Origin: Cladosporium sp. IMV 00045
Lineage: Eukaryota; Ascomycota; Dothideomycetes; Cladosporiales; Cladosporiaceae
Reading direction: 5' to 3'
Assembly: GCA_001931905.2 (NCBI GenBank)
Contig: MSJI02000358.1
Span: forward strand, 1 to 16,510
DNA length: 16,510 nucleotides
Shown: positions 8,084 through 16,510 of the stretch, piece by piece
Position numbering within the stretch: the stretch's first letter is position 1
Layout: each line of letters opens with the position of its first letter
The notes under the pieces: generated by a model
Databases searched by the model: none
What the model was told of the DNA's origin: nothing
Seen by the model: only the letters and a program-made list of their open reading frames with translations
Position numbers and translations under genes: made by a program

Positions 8084-10301
8084 CTAGTCCGACTCAGTAT
8101 CCCTCTCCCTAGTTTCAGTCCCCATCTTCTCATCGATAACCTTCGGCTCATTGGCACCAGGGCCAGAAATACTGGCACCTTTGACCACGTCTACTAGACC
8201 GATTTCACGAGTAATTTCTTCCATGCGCTCGGTGTCGGCGGCGGCCGCGCCGACGGAACCGAAGAGGTTGTCCATCTTTATGAGGGTCAGTATTGGCCGT
8301 TTGAATCCACATTAAAGCATGAGTGCTCATGGTTTACCTCTTCCAAAGAAAGTCCCTTGGTCTCCGGGAAGAAGAAGTAGATGAAGGCTGCGCCGCCGAA
8401 CGTGAGTAGGCCGAAGAAGATGTAGGTGCCGTATCTGTAATGTGATACATGTTAGATACCAGGCGACACTAGTAGTTATGTGCAGCAATAAGGCAAATCG
8501 CTGCTTGGTATGCTCGTTGAAATAGACTTCTTACCTGAGATCTGTCAACATGTCGGGAGTCACCTGGCCAACGATGAAGTTATTCATCCAGTTGGACGAG
8601 GCACCCAGAGCTATCAGAAACGTTAGCATGATGCGGCTTCCGTGCTGAGGCTCAATCGCTTGTCTTACCAATTCCGTACGACCTTTGTGAAATAGGCCAG
8701 ATCTCTGCTATAACGATCCAAGCACAGGGTCCCCAGCTATATCCAAAGTGAACGACAAATAGCCAAACCATGACGACAGCAGCCCATCCATCGCCCTTGT
8801 GTGTTTCCCATTGGTTCTCGTTCTTTGCAAAGATGACCGCAATGATGATGTGACACGTTGCCATTCCGATAGCGCCGACTATGAGGATCGGCTTACGTCC
8901 GACTTTGTCGACGTATGCAACCGCGGGCATGGTCGCGATCCACATGACTATACCGACGACACCTGTAGCTAGGAGCGAGGTGGTGTTTGAAGATTGGCCG
9001 AGACCTTTGAAGATCTGCGATTTGTAAGTGAAATGTTCTCGACCCCCCATCCACCTCTGGTCGAACTCACCTGGGGTGCGTAGTACAGAACGGCATTGAT
9101 ACCCTGTCTCACATGTCAATATCTGCTTCCAGCCGCTTTGAGCAAGAAAACTCACAGTCCACTGCTGGAAGAACATAGTGATCGTAGCCAAGGCAACGCG
9201 ACGGAACATGGCCTTTGTCTTGAAAAGAGAAGCCGCAGCCACGAACTGCAGCTTGATCGTTGACCACGCTGAACCGTCAGACAGGTGCGGGAAGTGTTCT
9301 GCGACAGTTCTCTTTTCGAACATTGACTGAGCCTTAATCTCCAAGAACTCAAGTTCGATCAGGTCATGATTTTGTGGCAGGTTGCGTAGACTGGCGAGAG
9401 TCTTGCGAGCTTCGGCTTCGCGGTCGTGGTGGACCAGCCACCTGGGTGAGAAGGGCTATGGCAAGCATCAGAGTTCTGTAAAGTGTGATATTCAGTTGAA
9501 GTTGATACCATGAATATCATGCCAACCCCCAGGATAATGGCTGGGAAGAGTTGAAGACACAACGGAATCATCCAAGCTGCGTCTGATTGGCCCTCTCCTG
9601 TACCGCCGATGTAGTTTGTGCCTGGGTAGATGCTGTAAGTCTCGATTGAGGCCAGTAGATTTTTGATTTGATTTACCATAATCGATCCAAAACGAGATCA
9701 TAATGCCTGTGGTGATGGCAAGCTGCTGCATACCAACCATTGCGCCGCGAACTTCTGGCGGAGCACATTCTGCGTTGTACATTGGTACAATCATCGACAG
9801 CGAGCCAACGCCCATACCTACAGATAATGAGCCTCAAATCAAAATGTATTGGGTAAAGTCCATACCTGTAATGAAACGACCTCCCAAGATGGAGTTGTGG
9901 CCACCGCCAGCACTGATAGCAGTAGCCTGGACGACCACACCAAGCATGAAGACGCCGACGTTGACAAGAACTGCGTACTTGCGCGAGATGATCTCAGCAA
10001 GAAAACTGGAGTAGATCGTTCCCAGCCATGCTCCCAGCTCCAAGATAGATGTCAGCCAGCCCATCTTCGACGGATCTTGAGTGTAGTCGCCCATGTGATT
10101 GCCAAAGGCATGCATGACGAGGACCCCGCTGAACACTCCCTGGTTGTATCCATAGAGGAGGCCACCAAGGCAGGCAAAGCATGCTATGCCAAAGACTTTG
10201 CCATTTCGGACGATGGCCATGGGCCCAGCGGCGCCCTGGAGCTCCTGACGGCGCACTACGGCGGCCTGATCGAACATAGATGCTGTACCGGTTGGGGCCA
10301 T
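8084..10301 (-). CDS. MFS sugar transporter, 577 aa, nine exons
   Basis: Plasma-membrane sugar:H+ symporter type of the major facilitator superfamily. Exons, in coding order: 10301-9866, 9817-9677, 9621-9509, 9455-9156, 9103-9071, 9014-8669, 8610-8535, 8434-8338, 8275-8084. All eight introns (48-100 nt) have GT-AG ends and the joined frame has 578 codons. Family signatures are clear: GGLLYGYNQGVFSG in TM1, GRFITGMGVGSLSMIVPMY with the following E-PPEVRG, QQWTGINAVLYYAPQ, DKVGRKP, YGIALGASSNWMNNF and PETKGLSLEE. Twelve membrane segments are expected. ALGASSNWMNNFIVGQVTP is typical of the fungal quinate/monosaccharide/lactose-permease-like branch, so the substrate could be a pentose, a hexose, a disaccharide or quinate. 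I chose the start at 10301 (ATCATGG context); an in-frame ATG at 10349 would add 16 residues. The divergent neighbour is a beta-xylosidase, which suggests plant-wall sugar uptake. Confidence 0.94.
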
Positions 10302-12222
10302 GATGAATGATTGAATGTTTACAGACGAGGCTCGAGTACTATGATCCAAGGAAAGCGGCCACAGCTGTGTACTCTACAGAAGCGAAGGTAAGACCTACCG
10401 TCACCGCATGGCTGACCTGCAGTATATACCCATGCAGCGATGCTGCGGAGGGCCCATGGGATGAGTTATTTGAAAACGCCACCATCATGGGGTAGGTCTC
10501 ACTCAAGCTAGCTCCCAAGCTGCACGTGTCAAACAAGCACGCGGCTAATAGGCATGGTGGCTGCTTTTGTCCAATGGCGAAAGCTTGGGCAAAATGCGAG
10601 GGAGTAGGTAGCCATGTATATGCAACGCGTGCATTTTCGAGGCGGGCACAGGGCGACGCTTGATCACCCATGACTCCGGTTCGTAGCACCAGGCGAATCT
10701 AGATGTTGATGGATTGGCAGGCTGAATGCAAACTCCGTTGGTGTTCGTCCTGTACCTTGCGGGTATCCAATGTTGGGCTGAGAGAAATTTTTCCAATTGT
10801 ACCATTGTAATCCAGTCATCATCTTGTATGTCTCCTCAGCACTTTCAGCCGGTGTTGAATGGTACGAGCCGATAGCAGATGGCTATTACTCTGATGGAAA
10901 GTACAATTTGTTTCTGGCAGCCAGCATGTTGCTGGTGGCAGTTCTGACTTCTTCGAAAAAAATCGCGCTGGCACACCATCAAATGCAGCTCTCCTCACCT
11001 TGGTTCTAAGTAATTTACTGTCAGCAAATGGCAACTGTGGAAGAGCGAGTGTCGCTCTTTGTCAATCTCAAGCTATCAGGTTCGTCTGAATCTCACGCAC
11101 AGAAGGCATGATGGCTGACAGCTATCGCGAATGCACGACAGACGAAGACTTTTGAGGGAATACGACCCAGGCTCGCCAGGCCATCTGCCGCGAAGACTGC
11201 CTCGCAACATGCCGCGTCGGACAGGTGTGTGATGGTGAGTTGGCGAAGGTGGTGGTGGGAGTGAGAGTGTAGCCTGATGAATTTAGGCTAAATGCGATCC
11301 TTCATCCCCTCGATCTCCTCACCAACTTTTACCTCCAGAGCATAAGGTATAACCTCGAACTCCACTACACAAACATGGAAGTCGGCGGCTTCCTAAGTCC
11401 GAGTGGATGCAGTGCACTCGATTCTGCCTGAATTAAAGGTACTCGAAAAGGTTACGCTACCCTACCGCCTTGGCATAATAATGGCCTGTAGATCAGAGCT
11501 CATGGGCCATGCACCGGTCCTCGGCACATGCGAAGCCACCACCGTCCGTCCTGCAAGGATGATCAAGCATTGCCAACGACTAAGACCTACATCATCTCAT
11601 CGTCCATCTGGCGGAAAGTTCTGGTCTTCAAACGTCAACCAGCGAAGCGAGGTGAAGTCAAGCAGCAATAAGGATCTCAGCATAGGTCCATGTGATTGCA
11701 AGCAGGACGGCCATGGACTTGTCGAACGGCGGAGTCCGCTGCGGGGAACAGTGGAGAGACGATGAGGAAGAACCCTTTCTCCAAAGATCTCCAGGCTCAT
11801 TCAGTGGGGATCTCACAAAACTCAAGACCTGACAACTCTTTGCCCTGCCACGATGCTCCGCGAACCGTGACGATCATGCCTGCTTTCATCACGATTTTGT
11901 AGAATATCCGGCTGCTCTCCGATGCGGCTTACTGGGCACTTCCACTCTGAGAGCCACTTTCTTCGACGCCAATGCCATCTGATGGCCCACACTTCTATTG
12001 CGAGCATCATACAATTCGTCTTTGCATGGCTCACTCCCAGCCTGGGATGAGAGGGTTGTAAGTCCGAGTGGATCTTTCAGGTTAAAGTCAAGGAGTGACG
12101 ACATGCCTGTCGAGGCACTTTCTGGGCGATCACCATTTTTTTGGTACTTCCGGAAATGGTACAAAAGGTAGGGCCACCTTCACCTTTGTTGTCTCTTTCG
12201 CACCTCAATCCTCTGAGCCACG
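10302..12222. other. 1.9-kb divergent intergenic region, transporter / beta-xylosidase
   Basis: There is no convincing gene here; the longest frames (116-120 codons at 10339-10689 and 11403-11765) have no recognisable domain. The region holds a GGCTAAA heptamer at 11286-11292, the known binding form of the xylanase activator XlnR. It also holds CreA-like GCGGGG and GTGGGG hexamers around 11739 and 11802, and a palindrome GCGGAGTCCGC at 11729-11739 (CGG-N3-CCG). A 15-bp direct repeat lies at 11394-11408 and 12059-12073. A 7-bp inverted repeat (12132-12138 and 12154-12160) encloses TTCCGGAA shortly before the beta-xylosidase start. Hexamers and heptamers are weak evidence individually. The length could also hold an unrecognised non-coding transcript. 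Confidence 0.5.
11286..11292 (+). promoter_or_regulatory. Possible XlnR-type site GGCTAAA
   Basis: GGCTAAA is the established XlnR/Xyr1 core that controls xylanolytic genes in Aspergillus and Trichoderma. It lies about 930 bp upstream of the beta-xylosidase and about 985 bp upstream of the transporter, within the partly symmetrical TTTAGGCTAAA. A seven-base match occurs by chance, so this is only a candidate. Confidence 0.3.
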
Positions 12223-14763
12223 ATGTCTGCAGCACTAGGTGGCCTTCTTTTGACGGCGCTTGTCGGTCAAGCGTCTGCACAAACCGCAGCGAACCGTTCA
12301 GCGCGATTCTTTCCAGACTGCTCCAGTGGTCCTCTTAGCAACAACTCCATCTGCGACCAGTCTCGGGACCCTCTGTCCAGAGCAACTGCTCTGGTCGAGG
12401 CGCTGACGCTGGAGGAGAAGTTTGCCAACACCGATCAGAACCAGCCCGGAGCTCCTCGCATTGGCCTCCCGCCGTACATCTGGTGGAACGAAGCCCTTCA
12501 CGGAGTCGCTGAGCAGAACGGTGTTCAGTTCGAAGAGGAGGGCGAATGGAGACATGCGACATCCTTCCCTCAGCCCATCTTGACTGGAGCTGCGTTCGAT
12601 GATGAGCTCGTTCACAAGATCGCGACTGTGATCTCTACCGAGTTCCGCGCGTTTGGCAACCACCTCAAGGCCGGATTGCAAGCTTGGACTGTGAGTTATC
12701 GACTTACCGATTCAAGGAACATAAGCAGAGGCTAACTTTTCAAGCCTAACATCAACCCCTACCGCGACCCTCGCTGGGGAAGAGGTCAGGAAACACCCGG
12801 CGAAGACCCATTCCACTTGAGCAGCTACGTGAAGGCACTCATCGATGGTCTCCAGGGCGGTGAAAACCAGGAGATCAAGCGCATGGGCGCGACCTGCAAG
12901 CACTTCGCCGGTTACGATCTGGAGTCATGGAACGCCAACCACCGCCACCAGTTTGACGCCCACATCGGCTCCCGCGATCTGGTCGAATACTACATGCCTC
13001 CCTTCCAGCAGTGCGCAAGAGACTCCAATGCTTTCAGTTTCATGTGCACGTACAACGAATTGAACGGACGGCCTACTTGTGCTGATCCCTGGCTGCTGAA
13101 CGATGTGCTTCGCGAGCACTGGGACTGGACTGATGAGCAGCAGACTGTGGTCAGCGATTGCGGTGCTATCCAGAACATCTACTACCCGCACCGCTACAAC
13201 GACACTCGCGAGGCGGTCGTTGCGGAAGCTTTGACTGCCGGTACTGACTACGACTGTGGCACCTACTACTCTACGTACCTGCCCGGCGCGTACGAGCAGG
13301 GTCTCATTCAGGAGTCTGATCTTGACCAATCCCTCATTCGCCAATACTCGTCCCTGGTCCGTCTTGGCTACTTCGATGGCCCCAACAGCACATACCGAAA
13401 CCTCGGCTGGGACGATGTCAACACCGAAGAGGCGCAGCAGCTCGCCGTTCAGGCCGCTGAGGAAGGCATCGTCCTCCTCAAGAACGATGGTGGTCTTCCC
13501 ATGCAGCTTGGCAGCAACATGACCATCGCTCTTGTTGGTGACTGGGCGAACGCGACTGAGCAAATGCAAGGCAACTACTTCGGTGTTGCACCTTACCTTC
13601 ACGGACCTTACTATGCAGCGAACCAGACAGGTGCGAATGTGCACCTGGTCAACCAACCTGGTGGTGGCAAGCTCAACCCGACTACTGTAAGATGATGCCC
13701 AACCAGTCTAAGTTAGGTAGTGAACTCATGACTGACTACTTTCGAATAGGACAACTTGAAGCCGCTCTGGACTGCTGCAGAGCAGGCTGATGTAATCATC
13801 TATGTCGGCGGAATTGACAACGATGTCGAGGCCGAGGACTTTGACCGCCACGACCTCACCTGGTCGGGCAATCAAATCGACATTATTGAGCGATTGAGTG
13901 AATATGGCAAGCCGATGGTTGTCGTACAGATGGGCACTATGCTCGACGACTCCCCAATCGTTAATAACGAGAACATCACTGCCCTTCTGTGGGCTGGTTA
14001 CCCTGGTCAGTCTGGCGGTACTGCCATCTTCAACATCATTCAGGGTATCACCGCCCCCGCTGGCAGACTGCCCGTCACCCAATACCCGGCCCACTACGTG
14101 GGCCAGATCCCTATGACCGACATGACTCTGCGCCCCAACGAGACCACCGGCTCTCCCGGACGCACCTACATGTGGTACGAGGACGAGCCCATCTTCGAGT
14201 TTGGCTACGGTCTCCACTATACCGACTTCTCCGTCTCATTCGACGAGGACTCATCCAACAACGCCACTGCGAACTCCACCGAATCTGGCGCATCCTACTC
14301 CATCCAAGACCTCACCAACAACTGCGGCGAGCGCTACCCCGACCTCTGCGCCTTCTCCACCTTCGACGTGACCGTCTCCAACACCGGCGACGTCTCCTCC
14401 GACTACGTCGTACTCGGCTATTTGACCGGCCAATTCGGCCCCCAGCCCTACCCGCGCAAGCAGCTCAAGGCGTACGCACGCGTCCACGACGTCGAAGCCG
14501 GCTCGTCGGCCACGGCCTCGCTCGAGCTGAACCTCGGAAGTCTGGGCCGCGTTGCGGACAACGGCGACAAGACTCTCTACCCTGGAGACTACGCGCTCGT
14601 CATCGACAACGATGCTAAGGCGGTCAGGAACTTCACTCTGACTGGTGAGCCGGTTGTGCTTGACCACTGGCCTCAGCCGCCGCCTCCTAACTTCCAGGAG
14701 GAGGATTATTGGGTTGGCGGATACCCTGGTACGGGTGTTAAGAACTCTACTTACTATGCTTAA
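12223..14763 (+). CDS. Secreted GH3 beta-xylosidase, 807 aa, three exons
   Basis: Extracellular exo-enzyme that releases xylose from xylobiose and short xylo-oligosaccharides. Exons are 12223-12690, 12745-13686 and 13750-14763, with introns of 54 and 63 nt, both phase 0. Residues 1-19 are a signal peptide with an ASA-Q cleavage site. The GH3 N-terminal barrel shows WWNEALHG, PNINPYRDPRWGRGQETPGED, KHFAGYDLE and EYYMPPFQQC. The catalytic nucleophile is predicted at Asp294 in VVSDCGAIQN. The GH3 C-terminal alpha/beta domain includes EEGIVLLKNDGGLP and AGYPGQSGGTAIF. A fibronectin III-like domain closes the protein, beginning near FEFGYGLHYTDF. N-glycosylation sequons are frequent. The length is normal for fungal XlnD/Bxl1-type enzymes, and these motifs favour beta-xylosidase over beta-glucosidase; side alpha-arabinosidase activity is possible. 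The divergent sugar transporter is a fitting partner. Glucose repression and xylose induction are expected from relatives, not shown. Confidence 0.96.
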
Positions 14764-15150
14764 GTCTGAAGTTCAAGTGTAGGGGTTGACCGGTGGGAGA
14801 ACGATATGGAATGTCTTTTAATTCCTACGACGACTACGATTGTAACATCTTCTCGAGGGGGAATTTAGATATGGTTTTATGACAAACCAACATAATACCT
14901 TACACATAGAGGTATTCAAGAAACTGCATATTTCGCTGCTTATCTCGATTTCTCTTTATGAAGGAATGCGTCTCTCATAATATTCAGTGTGTGAACCTCG
15001 CGGAGTCGCAATTACAGTCCATGTCGTTCATTGCCTTGTTCATCCATTTTCGACGAAAAGCCTCGTCCATTACCCGACATGCACATTTCGATTCTCAGTC
15101 ACGTCTCAATTAATGCTTCTCGGTGGCAGCCATCCGTCTTGGGCTATTAT

Positions 15151-15325
15151 GCTTGAGGATAGCTGTATAAAGACTCGGGAAACTGTTCCTCCCAAGAACG
15201 ACTCTCTCCGTGGCAAGGACTCGTTCTAGGAGTCCATGCCTGAGGATAGGTGCACACCAACTCGAGAGACTTTCTTCTGGGAATAACTCTCTTAGTTGCA
15301 TCCAGTATACTAGAGTCATCTATCT
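15151..15325. repeat. Degenerate tandem duplication, about 87-bp period
   Basis: GCTTGAGGATAG at 15151 and GCCTGAGGATAG at 15238 begin two diverged units. Similar blocks follow in the same order in each unit: ACTCG-GA, AACT/GACTTT, then AACGACTCTC or AATAACTCTC, then GGCA/TGCA, and AGGAGTCCAT or AGAGTCAT. Small indels separate them. Only two units are visible and identity is modest. Confidence 0.55.
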
Positions 15326-15643
15326 TCAAAAGCGCATGAACTCGGTCACTTCGTCCTCAAGGCGTGAAGACCAAAGGAACTAAACGACAAAAGTCAAAAT
15401 TGCGCGTGGCGCCAGGCCAGAACAAAAGCACACCTCTCCACAGCAACTGCAAAGATCCAGCCTTTCTCCAGCAACAAGTCATGTGAACAATTCTTTGCTT
15501 TCTGCAACCTGGGTTACGTATGTATGTGAGAGTGTTTATGTTTTAGACAAAAGTGGCAGACGTCCAGCCCGCCAACATGCGAAACGGTTCTGAGCAAGTT
15601 TGCGGCCCTGGCTGGCGTAAACGTGCTCACTTCGGAGGAGGGT

Positions 15644-15649
15644 CACGTG
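15644..15649. promoter_or_regulatory. CACGTG E-box
   Basis: A palindromic CACGTG, the core bound by bHLH factors, lies about 35 bp before the likely TATA box of the last gene. A single hexamer is weak evidence. Confidence 0.3.
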
Positions 15650-15682
15650 CCTGCCCATCGAGGTAGGAGTTGTGTTGTTTGG

Positions 15683-15690
15683 TATATATT
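15683..15690 (+). promoter_or_regulatory. TATA box of the last gene
   Basis: TATATATT lies about 215 bp upstream of the start at 15902. It is followed by a long A/C-rich leader (about 15715-15900) of the kind seen in highly expressed fungal genes. The leader could hide a 5' UTR intron, but none is clear. Confidence 0.5.
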
Positions 15691-15901
15691 GACGAGTACC
15701 CAAATGGATTCATTCAATCAAATCAGTCTTACCTAGAAATCACTACCAACAAAGGCGACTCAACCTATAACCAAAGTACATCTCTACATTCAACGACCTT
15801 CAAAGACCACCTGAGAACAACATAATCCAACTTCGAGACGTCTTGTACTACACCTGCCTACTACAACTAGCACTACACAAACACCAATCAACCACACAAG
15901 A

Positions 15902-16403
15902 ATGTGCAACGGCTCCTCCTCCCGCGCCTCTCAAGGCGGCACCATCGCCTTCCTGCAACCCAAACCCTCCTCCACCCACCGTCCCAACCTCCACCGCTCC
16001 CTCTCCCTGCACCTCGCCAGCAACGCCCTCAACGGGCAAACAACCGCAACCCTCAACGGACTCCTCGACGAAGGAGAAGAAACCCACCTGCCCGGGAGTT
16101 ACTTCGTGATCCAGTAAGTCACGACACACTCACGCTCCCTTCCGTTCCCCGACCATTTCAGACAAACCACTAACCCGCTCCTCCCACAGCCGCGACGGCG
16201 ACCTCTCCAGTACCAGCGCTCAAGCAGAAACAAGCATACTGCATCGCTTCGCTCTTCCGCAACTCGCGCGGCACGGGCAGGCTTTCGATCTGGATCAAAG
16301 GTTGGATTTGGGCGTTGGAGGGGAAGGGGTGATTGGACGGAGAGTTTCGTTTGTGACGAGGGGGGAGGGCGTGGTTGGGGAGGGAATTTTGGGGTGGAAT
16401 TGA
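15902..16403 (+). CDS. Hypothetical protein, 141 aa, two exons, no recognised family
   Basis: Exons are 15902-16113 and 16190-16403. The 76-nt intron has a GTAAGT donor, a CTAAC branch point and a CACAG acceptor, and splicing gives one frame of 142 codons. The junction reads SYFVIHRDGDLSS. I recognise no family. The N-terminal half is rich in Ser, Leu and Asn with no hydrophobic signal peptide or membrane segment. There are patches such as LLDEGEETHLPG, and the C-terminal third is Gly-Val-Glu rich with repeated GEG. Exon 1 is C-rich on the coding strand while the end of exon 2 is strongly G-rich, including a quadruplex-type run. A TATA box, long leader and good splice signals favour a real gene. 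Overlapping antisense frames (15848-16129, 16099-16473) lack such signals. Function is unknown. Confidence 0.6.
16360..16384 (+). other. G-quadruplex-type motif inside the last exon
   Basis: Four G runs of three or more (16360-16365, 16367-16369, 16377-16380, 16382-16384) are separated by loops of 1, 7 and 1 nt. This meets the usual G3+N1-7 rule. It is on the coding strand, so the mRNA could also fold. Whether it forms is not shown. Confidence 0.5.
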
Positions 16404-16510
16404 GGGTCTCGGCTATTTGTGTGTCATTGCTTTGCTTGGGGCGGGTTTGGGAGTTCGAAGGCTGGATTAGCATTGTAAGGTTAGCGTGGCGTTTTGGGAG
16501 GTTTGTTTTT

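Larger units (their letters stand above)
14764..15682. other. Intergenic region after the beta-xylosidase
   Basis: The region holds no supported gene. It includes the 3' end of the beta-xylosidase, an A/T-rich stretch (about 14810-14990), a degenerate tandem duplication starting at 15151, and the upstream region of the last gene with a CACGTG E-box at 15644-15649. Short frames on the minus strand at 15110-15329 arise from the tandem duplication. Confidence 0.55.

Noticed and set aside
7759..8112. 117-codon plus-strand frame
   Set aside because: Its end overlaps the coding end of the transporter on the other strand and its composition is unlike a protein family.
9444..9455. Later 3' splice site CACCCAG for transporter intron 3
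   Set aside because: The AG at 9457-9456 keeps the frame and gives the PFSPRWL segment conserved in sugar transporters; the later site would remove it.
10302..10349. Longer transporter N-terminus from the ATG at 10349
   Set aside because: The ATG at 10301 has a better context and gives a start typical of the family; the extra 16 residues cannot be excluded.
11403..11765. 120-codon plus-strand frame in the long intergenic region
   Set aside because: No domain, no promoter signal and no conserved motif; this length is expected by chance in 1.9 kb.
12925..13656. 243-codon minus-strand open frame
   Set aside because: It is a mirror of the GC-rich beta-xylosidase exon 2 and has no recognisable motif.
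13989..14618. 209-codon frame rich in Arg and Leu
   Set aside because: It is an out-of-frame shadow of beta-xylosidase exon 3, with the Arg/Leu-rich composition typical of shifted GC-rich coding sequence.
2584..14763. Secondary-metabolite cluster
   Set aside because: A regulator, dehydrogenase and transporter are present, but there is no polyketide synthase, peptide synthetase, terpene cyclase or similar core enzyme; catabolic functions fit better.
16099..16473. 124-codon minus-strand frame, Pro/Ser/Arg rich
   Set aside because: It is antisense to the spliced plus-strand model and reflects the G-rich tract read backwards; no start or splice support.

Overview
The window is nuclear DNA of a filamentous ascomycete, probably a Dothideomycete-like Pezizomycotina, although that rank is inference. 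The evidence is short (48-100 nt) GT-AG introns with CTAAC-type branch points, a class II hydrophobin, a Zn2Cys6 regulator, a GH3 beta-xylosidase with secretion signal, and a left edge carrying an extreme RIP (repeat-induced point mutation) signature. I support seven protein-coding genes and no tRNA, rRNA, intact transposon or CRISPR array.

Layout. 1-540 is RIP-mutated repeat DNA with no CpA dinucleotide at all and no long ORF. 541-1892 is ordinary-composition DNA with no convincing gene, ending in the promoter of a three-exon class II hydrophobin (1893-2269, +). An intronless zinc alcohol dehydrogenase follows (2584-3663, -). A 619-bp divergent promoter separates it from a four-exon Zn2Cys6 transcription factor (4283-6209, +). 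The factor converges on an intronless phosphonoacetate hydrolase (6305-7558, -). A nine-exon MFS sugar transporter (8084-10301, -) and a three-exon secreted GH3 beta-xylosidase (12223-14763, +) are divergent across a 1.9-kb intergenic region. The last 1.7 kb holds a degenerate tandem duplication and a two-exon gene for a 141-residue protein of unknown family (15902-16403, +).

Functional reading. The middle block (dehydrogenase, regulator, phosphonoacetate hydrolase) looks like a small catabolic unit. A 14-bp CGG-N8-CCG element, CGGCA[C/A]GAAGTCCG, occurs once in the promoter shared by the dehydrogenase and the regulator, and twice, head to head, upstream of the hydrolase. This is the classic site architecture of a Zn2Cys6 dimer. 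It suggests that the local regulator controls itself, possibly the dehydrogenase, and the C-P bond hydrolase. A locally regulated fungal phosphonate-use unit is the most interesting hypothesis here. The transporter plus beta-xylosidase pair fits hemicellulose-sugar release and uptake. All gene models were assembled by hand from splice signals and reading frame; no database search was possible.
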